From Acidobacteriota bacterium (GTDB lineage Bacteria > Acidobacteriota > Vicinamibacteria > Vicinamibacterales > CAVVIG01), in contig QHWB01000033.1 of the NCBI GenBank assembly GCA_003222395.1, forward strand, positions 124,001-188,000: 64,000 nucleotides of DNA, in the 5' to 3' direction. Positions 45,161 through 53,928 of the stretch are shown here, in pieces (the first letter of the stretch is position 1; each line of letters starts with the position of its first letter). The position numbers and the translations under genes were made by a program. Under the pieces are notes generated by a model, which saw only the letters and a list, made by a program, of their open reading frames with translations, was not told where the DNA came from and ran no database searches.

Positions 45161-47188
45161 TTACAAAAAGTTGGATTGTCGGTAGGGTTGACGGCGCTGA
45201 TAGAGGATCAGGCGCTGCCGGAGTTCGGCGGCGGCCGCGTCGAGGCCGCCGGCGGTTGCCAAATTGATACCGCTCTCGACGATCGCGACAGCGTCGTCAA
45301 AGCGACCTGCTGAGGCATATGCAGCGGCGAGTGCGTCGAGCACCGAGAGATCGCGTCTGCCCGTCGCCGCCGCGGCGCGCTCCGCGAAGGTGACGGCCTG
45401 CTCGGAATTGCGCAACGACGGATCGGCGACAGTCGCCCGAATCCACGCGATGCCGGCCAGCGCCTGCGCACTGTCGCCGCGCAGCGTGAGCGCCGCCTCG
45501 AAATGGTCGAGCGCTTCGCGCGCGCGTCCCTGCGCCGACAGGAGCTGCGCGAGGTTGATCTGCGCATCCACGTTGTCGGGCCTCAGCGCGACGGCGCGGC
45601 GGAAATGATCGAGCGCTTCGCCGGCGCGGCCGGCGAGCTGCAGCATCGCGCCCAGGTTGTTGTGCGCCTGCGCGTACTCGGGGTCGAGGCGCAGCGCCTG
45701 CTCGAACGCGCCGCGCGCCTCGTCGCGGCGGCCGCGCATCGACAGCGCGAACCCGAGGTTGTAGTGCGTCGGCGCCGAATCGGCGTTGAGCGACAGCGAG
45801 GCGCGATATTCCGCAATCGCGTCGTCGTACCGCGCGTCCTCGAGATACAGATTGCCGACCGCGTCGTGTCGCAGCGGATTGCCGGGATCCTCGCGCAGCA
45901 GCTTGACGTACGCCGCGAGATCCTCTGCGTGCGATTTCCGCCGGATGTCGTCGGCGAGCACGGCGGCGTCGCCCGCCGATCGTGCGACGATCTGAATCCA
46001 GAGGTCGCCCATCTCGTCGCTCGTGTTCTGTCCCCAGACGACGCGCGCCGGCGGATGGTGCGGATTGCGCGCGTTGCCATCGCTGTTGTCGTACGTGTAG
46101 CGCATGGCGATCGCCGTGCCCTTTGGCAGCGCGACCGGATTCTTGTAGCGGTAGACGTCCTGCCAGCGGAAATCCCAGTCGTCGATCGCGATCAGCCACC
46201 GCGTCGTGCCGTCGGGCAGCGTCGCCCCGGCTTCCATGCGCCGCGCGAGGTTGTGCGCGTGAGGCTGTACCGCGAGCACGTCGGCGTCGACCGGCAGCAC
46301 GTAGCGATCGGCGACGACGTAGTCGCGGGCGCCCGGCGGGATGTCGATCGTCTCGCTGCCCAGCCGCAGGCCGAGCGGTGTGCGCGAGGGCGCCTCGTCG
46401 GTGAAGTAGAAGCCAACGCTGACCTGCAGCGTCTCCGGCTTTCCGGTCGGCTGCATGTGGAGCTGCACGACCAGATCGCTGCCCGGCTCGAGGCGCCATG
46501 CGGTACCGGGAGGCACGGGGTGCGCCGCCTGACCCGGCGTCCAGCCAAGGAGCTGTCCCTCGGGATAGCGCGCATCGGGAACCATGCCGCCGACGTAGCC
46601 GGGTTCCGGATCTTTGAGATCGAGTTGTCGCGACGAACGCGTGCGATCGACGCCGATGTTCGCGTGATGGACCACGCGCGCGGTACCCGGCCGGAACTCG
46701 AGCGCGCGCACGAACCGCGCGCGCGGCAGCGCGATCGGCAGCACGAACGTGCGGAACACGTCGGTTCCGCCGGCCGCGACGGTGTAGGCCTCGGGCATCC
46801 GCACGACGAGATCGGGCGTACCGAGCTGCCACGCCTCCGCTGCCGGCTGCGCCGGCATCGGCGGCAGATCTTTGCTGTCGCCTTCGATCGCGCCGTCGGC
46901 GATCCAGCGCTGGATCTGCTCGAGCTCGGAGTCGGTCAGCCGGCGTTCCGATTCGAAGTCGCCTTTGCCCGGCTCCGGCTTCCACGGCGGCATGATGCGG
47001 CGCGCGGTGACGATCTTGATTTGCGTCGCGCGGCGCTTCACGTCCTCGTACGTCGCGAGGCTGAACGGACCGATCGCGCCGGGACGATGGCAGGTCGTAC
47101 AGCGACGCCACACGATCGGTGCGATATCGTTGAAACTCACCCGCGCCTCGACCGTCAGCGCCGCCGCGGCGATCAGCGCGATCATCAT
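45161..47188 (-). CDS. Cytochrome c / PHM-like copper domain / TPR fusion
   Basis: A 675-residue exported protein, a paralogue of the 39482 product. Heme motif CTTCH (30-34), PHM-like copper ligands H174-H175 (RVVHHAN), H244 (QLHMQP), H310/H312 (QPHAHN) and M393 (SDEMGDLW), then a longer TPR array (about 430-660, e.g. AHNNLGAMLQLAGRAGEALDHF). The adjacent ATG pair at 47188 and 47185 are both possible starts. It stands on the minus strand 116 bases upstream of the TonB receptor and divergent from the glycosyltransferase gene. Substrate unknown; TPR repeats suggest partner binding. Confidence 0.88.
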   Translation of the reverse strand: MMIALIAAAALTVEARVSFNDIAPIVWRRCTTCHRPGAIGPFSLATYEDVKRRATQIKIVTARRIMPPWKPEPGKGDFESERRLTDSELEQIQRWIADGAIEGDSKDLPPMPAQPAAEAWQLGTPDLVVRMPEAYTVAAGGTDVFRTFVLPIALPRARFVRALEFRPGTARVVHHANIGVDRTRSSRQLDLKDPEPGYVGGMVPDARYPEGQLLGWTPGQAAHPVPPGTAWRLEPGSDLVVQLHMQPTGKPETLQVSVGFYFTDEAPSRTPLGLRLGSETIDIPPGARDYVVADRYVLPVDADVLAVQPHAHNLARRMEAGATLPDGTTRWLIAIDDWDFRWQDVYRYKNPVALPKGTAIAMRYTYDNSDGNARNPHHPPARVVWGQNTSDEMGDLWIQIVARSAGDAAVLADDIRRKSHAEDLAAYVKLLREDPGNPLRHDAVGNLYLEDARYDDAIAEYRASLSLNADSAPTHYNLGFALSMRGRRDEARGAFEQALRLDPEYAQAHNNLGAMLQLAGRAGEALDHFRRAVALRPDNVDAQINLAQLLSAQGRAREALDHFEAALTLRGDSAQALAGIAWIRATVADPSLRNSEQAVTFAERAAAATGRRDLSVLDALAAAYASAGRFDDAVAIVESGINLATAGGLDAAAAELRQRLILYQRRQPYRQSNFL

Positions 47189-47294
47189 CCTGGGCTAGCA
47201 TACCCCGTTGGCGAAACACCACGATCCGTTGGAACGCGGAGATCGCAAAGTTCACGGAGAACATTCGATCTCTGCAGCCTCTGCGGACTCTGCG

Positions 47295-49454
47295 TTGAGT
47301 ATCGGCGCAGGCGCGGCGATCTTTCTCGTCGCGCTGACGATTCGCCTGATCCACGTCTGGCAGATCCGCCGCGCGCCGTTCTTCACGATCCTCATGGGCG
47401 ACGCGCACGGCTACGACGTGTGGGCGCGGGAAATCGCGAAGGGCGACTGGATCGGCCACGACGTGTTCTATCAGGCGCCGTTGTATCCGTACTTCCTCGG
47501 CGTCATCTACTCGACGCTCGGACCGAACCTCGTCGCCGTCCGCGTCTGCCAGGCCGTCATCGGATCGTGCTCCTGCGTGCTGCTCGCATCGGCCGCGTGC
47601 CGTTTCTTCCCGGCGCGCGCCGGCATCGTTGCCGGCCTGATGCTCGCGGTGTACGCGCCGGCGATCTTCTTCGATGGGCTGTTGCAGAAGTCGGTCCTGG
47701 ACGTGTTCTTCGTATGTCTTGCGCTGTGGTTGATTGCACGGATCACGGGGCGGACACATGGGTCCGCCCCCGCCCGTCCATGGTTGTCGCTGGGTCTCGC
47801 GCTCGGGGGTCTGAGCCTCACCCGCGAGAACGCGCTCGTCTTCGTCGTCGTCATCGTCGCGTGGATTCTCGTCACGGTCCGCGATCGCGTGAAGGCGGCG
47901 GGCGCGTTCGCGCTGGGCCTCGCCATCGTGCTCGTACCGGTGGCCGCGCGCAACAGCGTCATCGGCGGCGGCTTCTACGTCACGACGTCGCAGTTCGGTC
48001 CCAACTTCTTCATCGGCAATCATCCGGGCGCGGACGGCACCTATCAGTCGCTGCGCTACGGGCGCGGCGCGCCGGAGTACGAGCGGCAGGACGCCACCGA
48101 CCTCGCCGAACACGCGCTTCATCGCAGGCTGGCGCCGGCGGAGGTGTCGGAGTACTGGACCGATCGCGCGCTCCACTTCATCACGTCGCAGCCGGGCGCG
48201 TGGGCGAAGCTGATGGCGCGAAAGGTCGCGCTGATCTGGAACGCGACGGAGATGGTCGACACGGAAGATCAGTCGACGCATGCCGACTGGTCGTGGCCGC
48301 TGCGGATCGCGAGCCCGATCGGCCACTTCGGCGTGCTCGTGCCGCTGGCGACGTTCGGCGTCGTCGTCACGTGGCGCGACCGCCGCCGCCTCGCCGTCCT
48401 GTACGCGCTCATCGTCGCCTATGCCGCAAGCGTCGTCCTGTTCTACGTCTTCGCGCGCTACCGTTATCCGCTCGTGCCGCTGCTCATCCCGTTCGCCGCG
48501 GCCGGCGGAATCGGGATTTGGGATTTGGGATTCGGGATTCGAATAACTGGGATTCGGGATTCGGGATTCGGGATTCGAGGGCCAAATCCCAACCGAATCC
48601 CAAATCCCACATCCCAAATCCCGATCGTGATAGTCGTCGCAGTCTTCACCAATTGGCCGATCGAATCACAGGCCGCGATGCGCGCCGTCACAGAGACGAA
48701 TCTCGGCGTCGCGCTGCAGACCGATCGAAAGCTCGACGAAGCGATCGCTCACTATCGCCGCGCCATCGCGGCGCGTCCGGATTATGCGCCCGCTTACAGC
48801 AACCTCGCGACCGCGCTGCGCGATGCGAAGCGCCTCGACGAGGCGGTCGCCACGTATCAGCAGGCGCTGAAGCTGCAGCCCGACTTCGCCGCCGCGCATT
48901 ACAACTTCGCGAACCTGCTGCTCGACGAAGGAGACGCAGCGGCAGCCGCGGATCATTTTCAGCGCGCGCTTCGTACCGAACCGGCGTCCGCCGAAGTCCA
49001 CAACAACCTCGGGATCGCGCTCGCCGGCCTCGGCCGCGTCGACGATGCGATTGCGGAGTTCCGCCAGGCGATCGAACTGGATCCGAAATCGGCGAAGGCG
49101 TACCGGAATCTCGGCGATGCGCTGTCGGCGGCGGGACATCAGGCCGAGGCGCTCGACGCGCTCCACCAGGCGGCCGACCTCGATCCGAACGACGCGGCGA
49201 ACCGGTACGATCTGGCGAGCGCGCTCCTCGACGCTGGAAAGCTCGACGAGGCGGTCGTCGAGTTCCGCGCGACGCTGAAGCTGGCGCCTGACTTCGTCGA
49301 AGCGCACAACAACCTCGGCATCGCGGTCGGATCGCAGGGGAAGCTCGATGAAGCCATCGGAGAGTTTCAGCAGGCGCTGAAGCTCGATCCGGACTTCGCC
49401 GATGCGAAGAAGAATCTGTCGACGGCGCTGGCAGCAAAGCGACAGATCAAGTAA
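47295..49454 (+). CDS. GT39-type membrane glycosyltransferase with TPR tail
   Basis: A membrane protein of about 719 residues. The N-terminal half is a GT39/ArnT-like lipid-linked glycosyltransferase: ten or so helices with the acidic first-loop motif ILMGDAHGYDVWAREIAKGD, and the PLYPYFLGVIYSTLG strand. The C-terminal part (about 460-715) is a TPR array. Between them, about residues 405-443 are the translated heptanucleotide repeat. The track upstream of the TTG at 47295 is spacer-like repeat sequence (CTCTGCGGACTCTGCG), so I take that TTG as start, with moderate doubt. It probably transfers sugars at the membrane. Confidence 0.8.
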   Translation: MSIGAGAAIFLVALTIRLIHVWQIRRAPFFTILMGDAHGYDVWAREIAKGDWIGHDVFYQAPLYPYFLGVIYSTLGPNLVAVRVCQAVIGSCSCVLLASAACRFFPARAGIVAGLMLAVYAPAIFFDGLLQKSVLDVFFVCLALWLIARITGRTHGSAPARPWLSLGLALGGLSLTRENALVFVVVIVAWILVTVRDRVKAAGAFALGLAIVLVPVAARNSVIGGGFYVTTSQFGPNFFIGNHPGADGTYQSLRYGRGAPEYERQDATDLAEHALHRRLAPAEVSEYWTDRALHFITSQPGAWAKLMARKVALIWNATEMVDTEDQSTHADWSWPLRIASPIGHFGVLVPLATFGVVVTWRDRRRLAVLYALIVAYAASVVLFYVFARYRYPLVPLLIPFAAAGGIGIWDLGFGIRITGIRDSGFGIRGPNPNRIPNPTSQIPIVIVVAVFTNWPIESQAAMRAVTETNLGVALQTDRKLDEAIAHYRRAIAARPDYAPAYSNLATALRDAKRLDEAVATYQQALKLQPDFAAAHYNFANLLLDEGDAAAAADHFQRALRTEPASAEVHNNLGIALAGLGRVDDAIAEFRQAIELDPKSAKAYRNLGDALSAAGHQAEALDALHQAADLDPNDAANRYDLASALLDAGKLDEAVVEFRATLKLAPDFVEAHNNLGIAVGSQGKLDEAIGEFQQALKLDPDFADAKKNLSTALAAKRQIK
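48508..48623. repeat. GGGATTC/GGGATTT heptamer array inside a gene
   Basis: Repeats of GGGATTT and GGGATTC (48513-48580) and then complementary AAATCCC/GAATCCC units (48582-48622) form inverted arms. The region lies in frame inside the glycosyltransferase gene. Because seven is not a multiple of three, the peptide repeats every seven residues (GIRDSGF type). The arms can pair as a large hairpin in the transcript. Confidence 0.93.
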
Positions 49455-49504
49455 TCCGCAGCCCCGCCCCCAGCAACCAGCCCCCAGCAACCAATAAAGG
49501 GCTG

Positions 49505-49536
49505 TTCAGTCGTCAGCCGTGAGGCTGACGACTGAA
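49505..49536. terminator. Perfect 14-bp hairpin between convergent genes
   Basis: TTCAGTCGTCAGCC (49505-49518), loop GTGA, and GGCTGACGACTGAA (49523-49536) are perfectly complementary. The hairpin lies between the ends of the glycosyltransferase gene (+) and the TonB receptor gene (-). No clear T-run follows on either side, so it may be a rho-independent-like stop, a mRNA stabiliser or a member of the palindrome family. Confidence 0.6.
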
Positions 49537-49544
49537 TACCAGGT

Positions 49545-52500
49545 TCAGAATCGGAGTTGCGCCGCAAAGCGGATGATGCGGCCCTGGAGGATACTGGACG
49601 GCTGCATGTAGGACGGTGTCAGGAAATTCAACGAGCGCACGCTCAGCACGTCGCTGCGGTTGAGCGCGTTGAAGACGTCGACCTGTCCCTGCATGCGCGT
49701 CCGGCCTACCTGGAACCACTTGCCGAGGCTCAGATCGAGCTGGTTGACTCGTTCGGCGTATTCGGTGCCTGGGGCAACCAACGGCACGGCGAGCTGCGCC
49801 GCAGTCATGTTCGGAAAGACCAGGGCGCCCGGCGTGCACGGCCCCTTGCAATCGGCGGCGTATCTGGTCGTTCGCGTGATCAGCCAGACGGTGCCCGCTC
49901 CGGCAGGAGCACTGACGCTCGGGAGATTGGTTGCCGAGGGAATGACGTATGCGGGACTGAATCCCGGCGCGGTCAGCAGGTAGCCGGGGATGCTCTGGAA
50001 CGAGCCGCTGATTTGAATACCGTACGGCAGCGGATAGCTGCCCGACAGCTTGAGCTGGGTGCGGTACGGGACGCCGCTGTTGCGCGCGTCGCAGTAGAGC
50101 AGGTTGTTCGGATTCGAATCCTCGTTGCACAGCGTCCAGAGCATGCGTTCCGAGGTCATCCCGCCGAACAGCATGGCGCCGCGCGGCAGCCGCGCATTGA
50201 ACGACGCTTCGTAGCCGTTGTACCACTCCTTCTGAGTGTCATCGGTGAAGATGACGTTCTTGATGCGCGTGAGCGCAGCCGGGCTGACGTTGTACATCGG
50301 GATGATGCTGCCATCGAGCGGGCTCACGATGTCGACGCGGGTGTAGTCGCTGAAGCTCTGAAGCGTGTTCGTTTGACGCGGCAGATTGTGAAACGTTCGA
50401 CGGAACCAGCCGGCGTTGACCTGGACACCCGGCAGCAATTCGTGCTGCACCCCTACCGTGCTTTCGAAGTTGTAGACGCGCTTGATGTCCGGGTTGGGGA
50501 ACGTCTGCGCGCTGATGCCGAACCCCTGACGCAACTGAGCGAGATTGATCTCGCATCCCGACGTCAGGTAGATGCATCCGAGCTCTCCCTGCGCGACGTC
50601 GTCGTTGTTGAGATCGGTCCAGGAGACAACCGGCTGTTCGAGCACGAGCGGGTTGAACTGGTCGGCGAAATTGATCGTCTGCGCCTGCTCGTACCTGTTG
50701 ATGCCTGCTTTGAGCGCCGTCTTCGCGTTGCCGAACACATCGTAGACGATGCCGAAGCGTGGCGCGAGATCGCTCCACACAGGCATCGGAATTCTGTCGA
50801 AGCTCCGAGCCGGCGCGAACCGTCCCGCTCCAGCCGACGATGCGGACACTTCGGAATTGAAGTACTCCCAGCGCGCGCCGACGTTGACCGTCAGACGTCT
50901 CAGCGTCCATGCGTCTTGTGCGTAGACGCCGAGATCCGCGTTGAGGCGATCGGTCCAATCGAGCGGCGTGTTCAGGATCTCCACGGAATCCGGTACGCCG
51001 TTCCTGTACCGCTGAACGAGGTCGGCGTTCGCGACGCGAGTCCGCCGATACGGCCCCCAGTTCCACTGCGCGCCCGTCTTGACGTTATGCGAGCCGGTCA
51101 CGTACGAAACCGACCCCTGCAGGTAATACCGATCGGGATACTGCCCCTGTTCGGCTGCGAGCGAGGAATAACGCGTCCCGAGCGCGAGATCGCGGCGGCT
51201 GCCGCCCGCGTACCAGGCAGGCGTTCCCCGCTGTTGCATGATCCCTGGCTGGTTCGCGATGTAGTACCGCTCGATGTTGAAGGAGTAGCCGCCTTCGGCC
51301 AGCAGCTTGTTGGTGAGCGTCGACGTCCATTTCACCGATCCCGTGCTGTAGTCCGGCGACGTCCAGATCTGGGATGCCGACGCCGGATCGTCGCCCGCGT
51401 TCATCCCGTGGCCGCGATCCTTGCCCACCCTGTCGTAATACACGCCCAGCTTGTTTCGTGGAGATACCTGCCACGTGAGGCGGAGCAGCGCGCTCTTGAT
51501 GTGCTGGTCGTCGATCCCCTGCTCGCACTGAATCGTGCCCGCCTTGCACTGAGGATAGGTTCTGGCATAGTTCGAACCGGCAGGCGTGTAGAACGTGTCC
51601 GCAATCGGCGCATCGACGCCCCAGCGCCGCGCCGACGTGAAGAACCAGAGCACGTCCTTCCTGATCGGTCCTCCGAACGACGCGTTGGCATCATAGATCT
51701 TCGAAATCCGATCGGGCGCGCTCAGCCCACGGTCGCGAAGTGATTGCGTCAGGTTGTTGCTCTGCCACGCGCCGTCGCTCCACGCGCCGAAGAACGCGCC
51801 GCTGAAGCGGTTGCCGCCTTCCTTCGGGATCATGTTCAAGCGCACGCCGCCGCCGGACACGTCGGTGGCGGCACCGGCCGTCTGGTAGCTCATCTCCTGG
51901 CTCATCATGTTGTTGAAGTAGTTCTGCACGGCGCCGTCGCCATCCAGACCGTTCACCATCATGCCGTCGATCTGCGTCACGACCTGCGACGAGCTCAAAC
52001 CGTGCACCGACATGTAGGTCTGCTGCATCGCGCGTGAGCCGCCGACGTCGGGAACGTTGAGCGTCACGCCGACGACGAGCTGTCCGACGCTCTGAATCGT
52101 GCGTCCCGTCGGGATGGAGTCGAGCACGTCGCGCGAGAGCACGGTCGTCCGGGCGGTGCTCTGAACGTCGACGACGGGTGATTGACCCGTGACGGTGACC
52201 GATTCCTCGAGCGCGCCCACCTTCAACTCGGCGTTGATCGTCGCGGTGAAGTTCGCCGGCAGCTCGATTCCGGCGCGCTTGAACAGGCTGAAGCCCTCCA
52301 GCGTGAACGACAGGCTGTAGACGCCCGGCCGCAGGTCGACGATCGTGTACTGCCCCTGGCCGTTGGTGACGACCGATCGCGTCTTCTCGATAAGCGCGTC
52401 GCTCGACGCCTCGACGGTGACGCCCGGCAGCACCGCCCCGGACGCGTCGCGTACTACTCCTGCGATGGCGCTCTGCGCGCGCGCCGCCGCCGGCAGCGCG

Positions 52501-52550
52501 AGCAGACACCCAAGCGCCACGATGATCGTCGCGGTCCCGTGATTTCGCAT
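49545..52550 (-). CDS. Oar-like TonB-dependent outer-membrane receptor
   Basis: A 1001-residue receptor: signal peptide (to about 26), CarboxypepD_reg-like domain (GVVRDASGAVLPGVTVEA), plug with RTTVLSRDVLDSIPTGRTI and a barrel ending AAQLRF. It is clearly related to the 41965-45045 receptor in N-domain and plug and in many barrel strands. ATG 52550 has an AGGAC ribosome site upstream. It is divergent from the ECF sigma operon (about 240 bases), a setting in which sigma or anti-sigma genes often govern TonB receptors. Ligand unknown. Confidence 0.93.
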   Translation of the reverse strand: MRNHGTATIIVALGCLLALPAAARAQSAIAGVVRDASGAVLPGVTVEASSDALIEKTRSVVTNGQGQYTIVDLRPGVYSLSFTLEGFSLFKRAGIELPANFTATINAELKVGALEESVTVTGQSPVVDVQSTARTTVLSRDVLDSIPTGRTIQSVGQLVVGVTLNVPDVGGSRAMQQTYMSVHGLSSSQVVTQIDGMMVNGLDGDGAVQNYFNNMMSQEMSYQTAGAATDVSGGGVRLNMIPKEGGNRFSGAFFGAWSDGAWQSNNLTQSLRDRGLSAPDRISKIYDANASFGGPIRKDVLWFFTSARRWGVDAPIADTFYTPAGSNYARTYPQCKAGTIQCEQGIDDQHIKSALLRLTWQVSPRNKLGVYYDRVGKDRGHGMNAGDDPASASQIWTSPDYSTGSVKWTSTLTNKLLAEGGYSFNIERYYIANQPGIMQQRGTPAWYAGGSRRDLALGTRYSSLAAEQGQYPDRYYLQGSVSYVTGSHNVKTGAQWNWGPYRRTRVANADLVQRYRNGVPDSVEILNTPLDWTDRLNADLGVYAQDAWTLRRLTVNVGARWEYFNSEVSASSAGAGRFAPARSFDRIPMPVWSDLAPRFGIVYDVFGNAKTALKAGINRYEQAQTINFADQFNPLVLEQPVVSWTDLNNDDVAQGELGCIYLTSGCEINLAQLRQGFGISAQTFPNPDIKRVYNFESTVGVQHELLPGVQVNAGWFRRTFHNLPRQTNTLQSFSDYTRVDIVSPLDGSIIPMYNVSPAALTRIKNVIFTDDTQKEWYNGYEASFNARLPRGAMLFGGMTSERMLWTLCNEDSNPNNLLYCDARNSGVPYRTQLKLSGSYPLPYGIQISGSFQSIPGYLLTAPGFSPAYVIPSATNLPSVSAPAGAGTVWLITRTTRYAADCKGPCTPGALVFPNMTAAQLAVPLVAPGTEYAERVNQLDLSLGKWFQVGRTRMQGQVDVFNALNRSDVLSVRSLNFLTPSYMQPSSILQGRIIRFAAQLRF

Positions 52551-52790
52551 GCCCGTCCTCCAGCGATGGAAAAAAGTGCCGGCCGGGCGACTATGAAAAC
52601 CCTGGAAGTAGAAAGCAGGAAGCTACCGCCGTCGGCGGCGGAAGTCAATGCTTGAGCGCGACGCACGACGTTGTCGTCATCTTCTGCAGGTCTGGAATCG
52701 TGCTGCCGGATCTCGCCAAACGCCAGGAAGGCCAATACGAACCGATTCCGGGACCGCGGCGTCTTGCCTGATGACGAATGGCCAGAGCCG
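52551..52790. other. Divergent intergenic region
   Basis: About 240 bases between the TonB receptor start (minus) and the sigma gene start (plus). It should hold promoters for both. I see no repeat copy, no clear sigma-70 pair and no obvious operator palindrome. The sequence is moderately AT-rich near 52565-52625. Confidence 0.5.
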
Positions 52791-53350
52791 ATGCATGAGC
52801 TCGCCGACGAGCTGCCGCGCCGCCTCGTAGCCGTGGATTCAGAGCTGGAGTTGGAATTCGAACGGCGCGTGGTCGAATCGTCCACCCTGGCGTTCCGGAT
52901 CGCGTACGGCGTGCTGCGGCGGCGGGAGGATGCGGAAGACGTGGCGCAGGACGCCTTCGCGAAAGCGTATCGGAGCTTTCGTCAGCTCCGCGACCGCGAT
53001 CGATTCCGCGCGTGGCTCGTGCGCATGACGTGGCGGCTCGCCCTCGATCGACAGCGGTCCGACCGTCGACGGGCGACGCGCGAGACGATCCACGCCACGA
53101 AGGCGCCGACCATGACGACCACCGATCACGTCATCGAACACGAGCGGGCGCAGCGTCTGTGGGAGGCGATCGACGCCTGCCGGAAAAGCTGCGCGTCGTC
53201 GTCGTCCTCGCCGGAATTGAAGAACACGATCTGAACGAGGTCGCGCGTCTGCTCGATGTGCCGCTGGGTACTGTGAAGTCGCGCATGTTCACGGCACGAG
53301 CGCGGATGAGAGAGCAATTGCAATGCACGATGAACAGTCAGCAGCGATGA
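52791..53350 (+). pseudogene. ECF sigma factor with frameshift
   Basis: Region 2 is in one frame (YGVLRRREDAEDVAQDAFAK, and the RFRAWLVRMTWRLALDRQRS helix), but after AIDA (53163-53177) the continuation LPEKLRVVVVLAG...VPLGTVKSRMFTARARMREQL is one frame back. Inserting a single base near 53177 restores an intact sigma factor of about 187 residues from ATG 52791. So the gene is either inactivated by a one-base loss, read by a -1 shift, or mis-assembled. Frame 0 stops at 53232-53234. Its stop in the second frame overlaps the next gene by ATGA. It would recruit polymerase to an extracytoplasmic-stress or TonB regulon. Confidence 0.85.
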
Positions 53351-53928
53351 CGGACGCCGCGCTGGATCGCGAGATCGCGCGCGTGCTCGGCGTCGATCCA
53401 TCGCCCGGGTTCGCCGCGCGCGTGCGCCAGCGGATCGCGAGCGAACCGCCGCCGGCAGGATGGCCAGCCGCGTGGATCGTCGCCGCCGCCGGCGCGCTGG
53501 CCGCCGTTGCGGTCGTGGTCCTCATCGCCTCCCGCCCGCCGCGGGCCGCGCCTGCGCCGGCGACCGCGGTGCCGCTGCAGGCGCGATCGATCGAGGGCGT
53601 CGGCATGTTGCCAGACACAGGTGGCGCGGCGCTTTCAGGAGCGCGTGGCGGAGCGGCGGCCCGGACCCGACACTTCGGTCGGTCCGTGCCTGCGGCGGTT
53701 GGGCAACGCGCGGGAACCGGCGAACCCGAGATCCTCATCGATCCGCGCGAGGCGCGGGCTATTCGCGCGTTCTTCGAAGGCGTCCGCGACGGCCGGATCG
53801 ATCTGACGCCGCTCCTCGCAGTCGTTCCGTCTCACGGTGAACCCGAACCCGTCGGCGATATCCACATTGCCCCGATTGTGCTCGACCCCATCGGCACGCG
53901 GAGCGGGGCAGAAGGAGTGTTACGGTGA
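53347..53928 (+). CDS. Putative anti-sigma-like membrane protein
   Basis: A 193-residue protein with one membrane segment (about 41-61, AAWIVAAAGALAAVAVVVLI). The cytoplasmic N-terminus of 40 residues (TDAALDREIARVLGVDPSPG) is short for a zinc anti-sigma domain and lacks its HxxxCxxC motif. A Pro/Ala-rich periplasmic part follows, then an acidic helical tail with ILIDPREARAIRAFFEG. Position after an ECF sigma gene, with ATGA overlap (start 53347; ATG 53323 is an alternative), suggests it regulates that sigma factor. No definite family. Confidence 0.7.
   Translation: MTDAALDREIARVLGVDPSPGFAARVRQRIASEPPPAGWPAAWIVAAAGALAAVAVVVLIASRPPRAAPAPATAVPLQARSIEGVGMLPDTGGAALSGARGGAAARTRHFGRSVPAAVGQRAGTGEPEILIDPREARAIRAFFEGVRDGRIDLTPLLAVVPSHGEPEPVGDIHIAPIVLDPIGTRSGAEGVLR

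Noticed and set aside
47208-47294. N-terminal 29 codons of the glycosyltransferase
   Set aside because: They are translated from low-complexity spacer repeat and precede the first membrane helix without a ribosome site; the TTG at 47295 is preferred.
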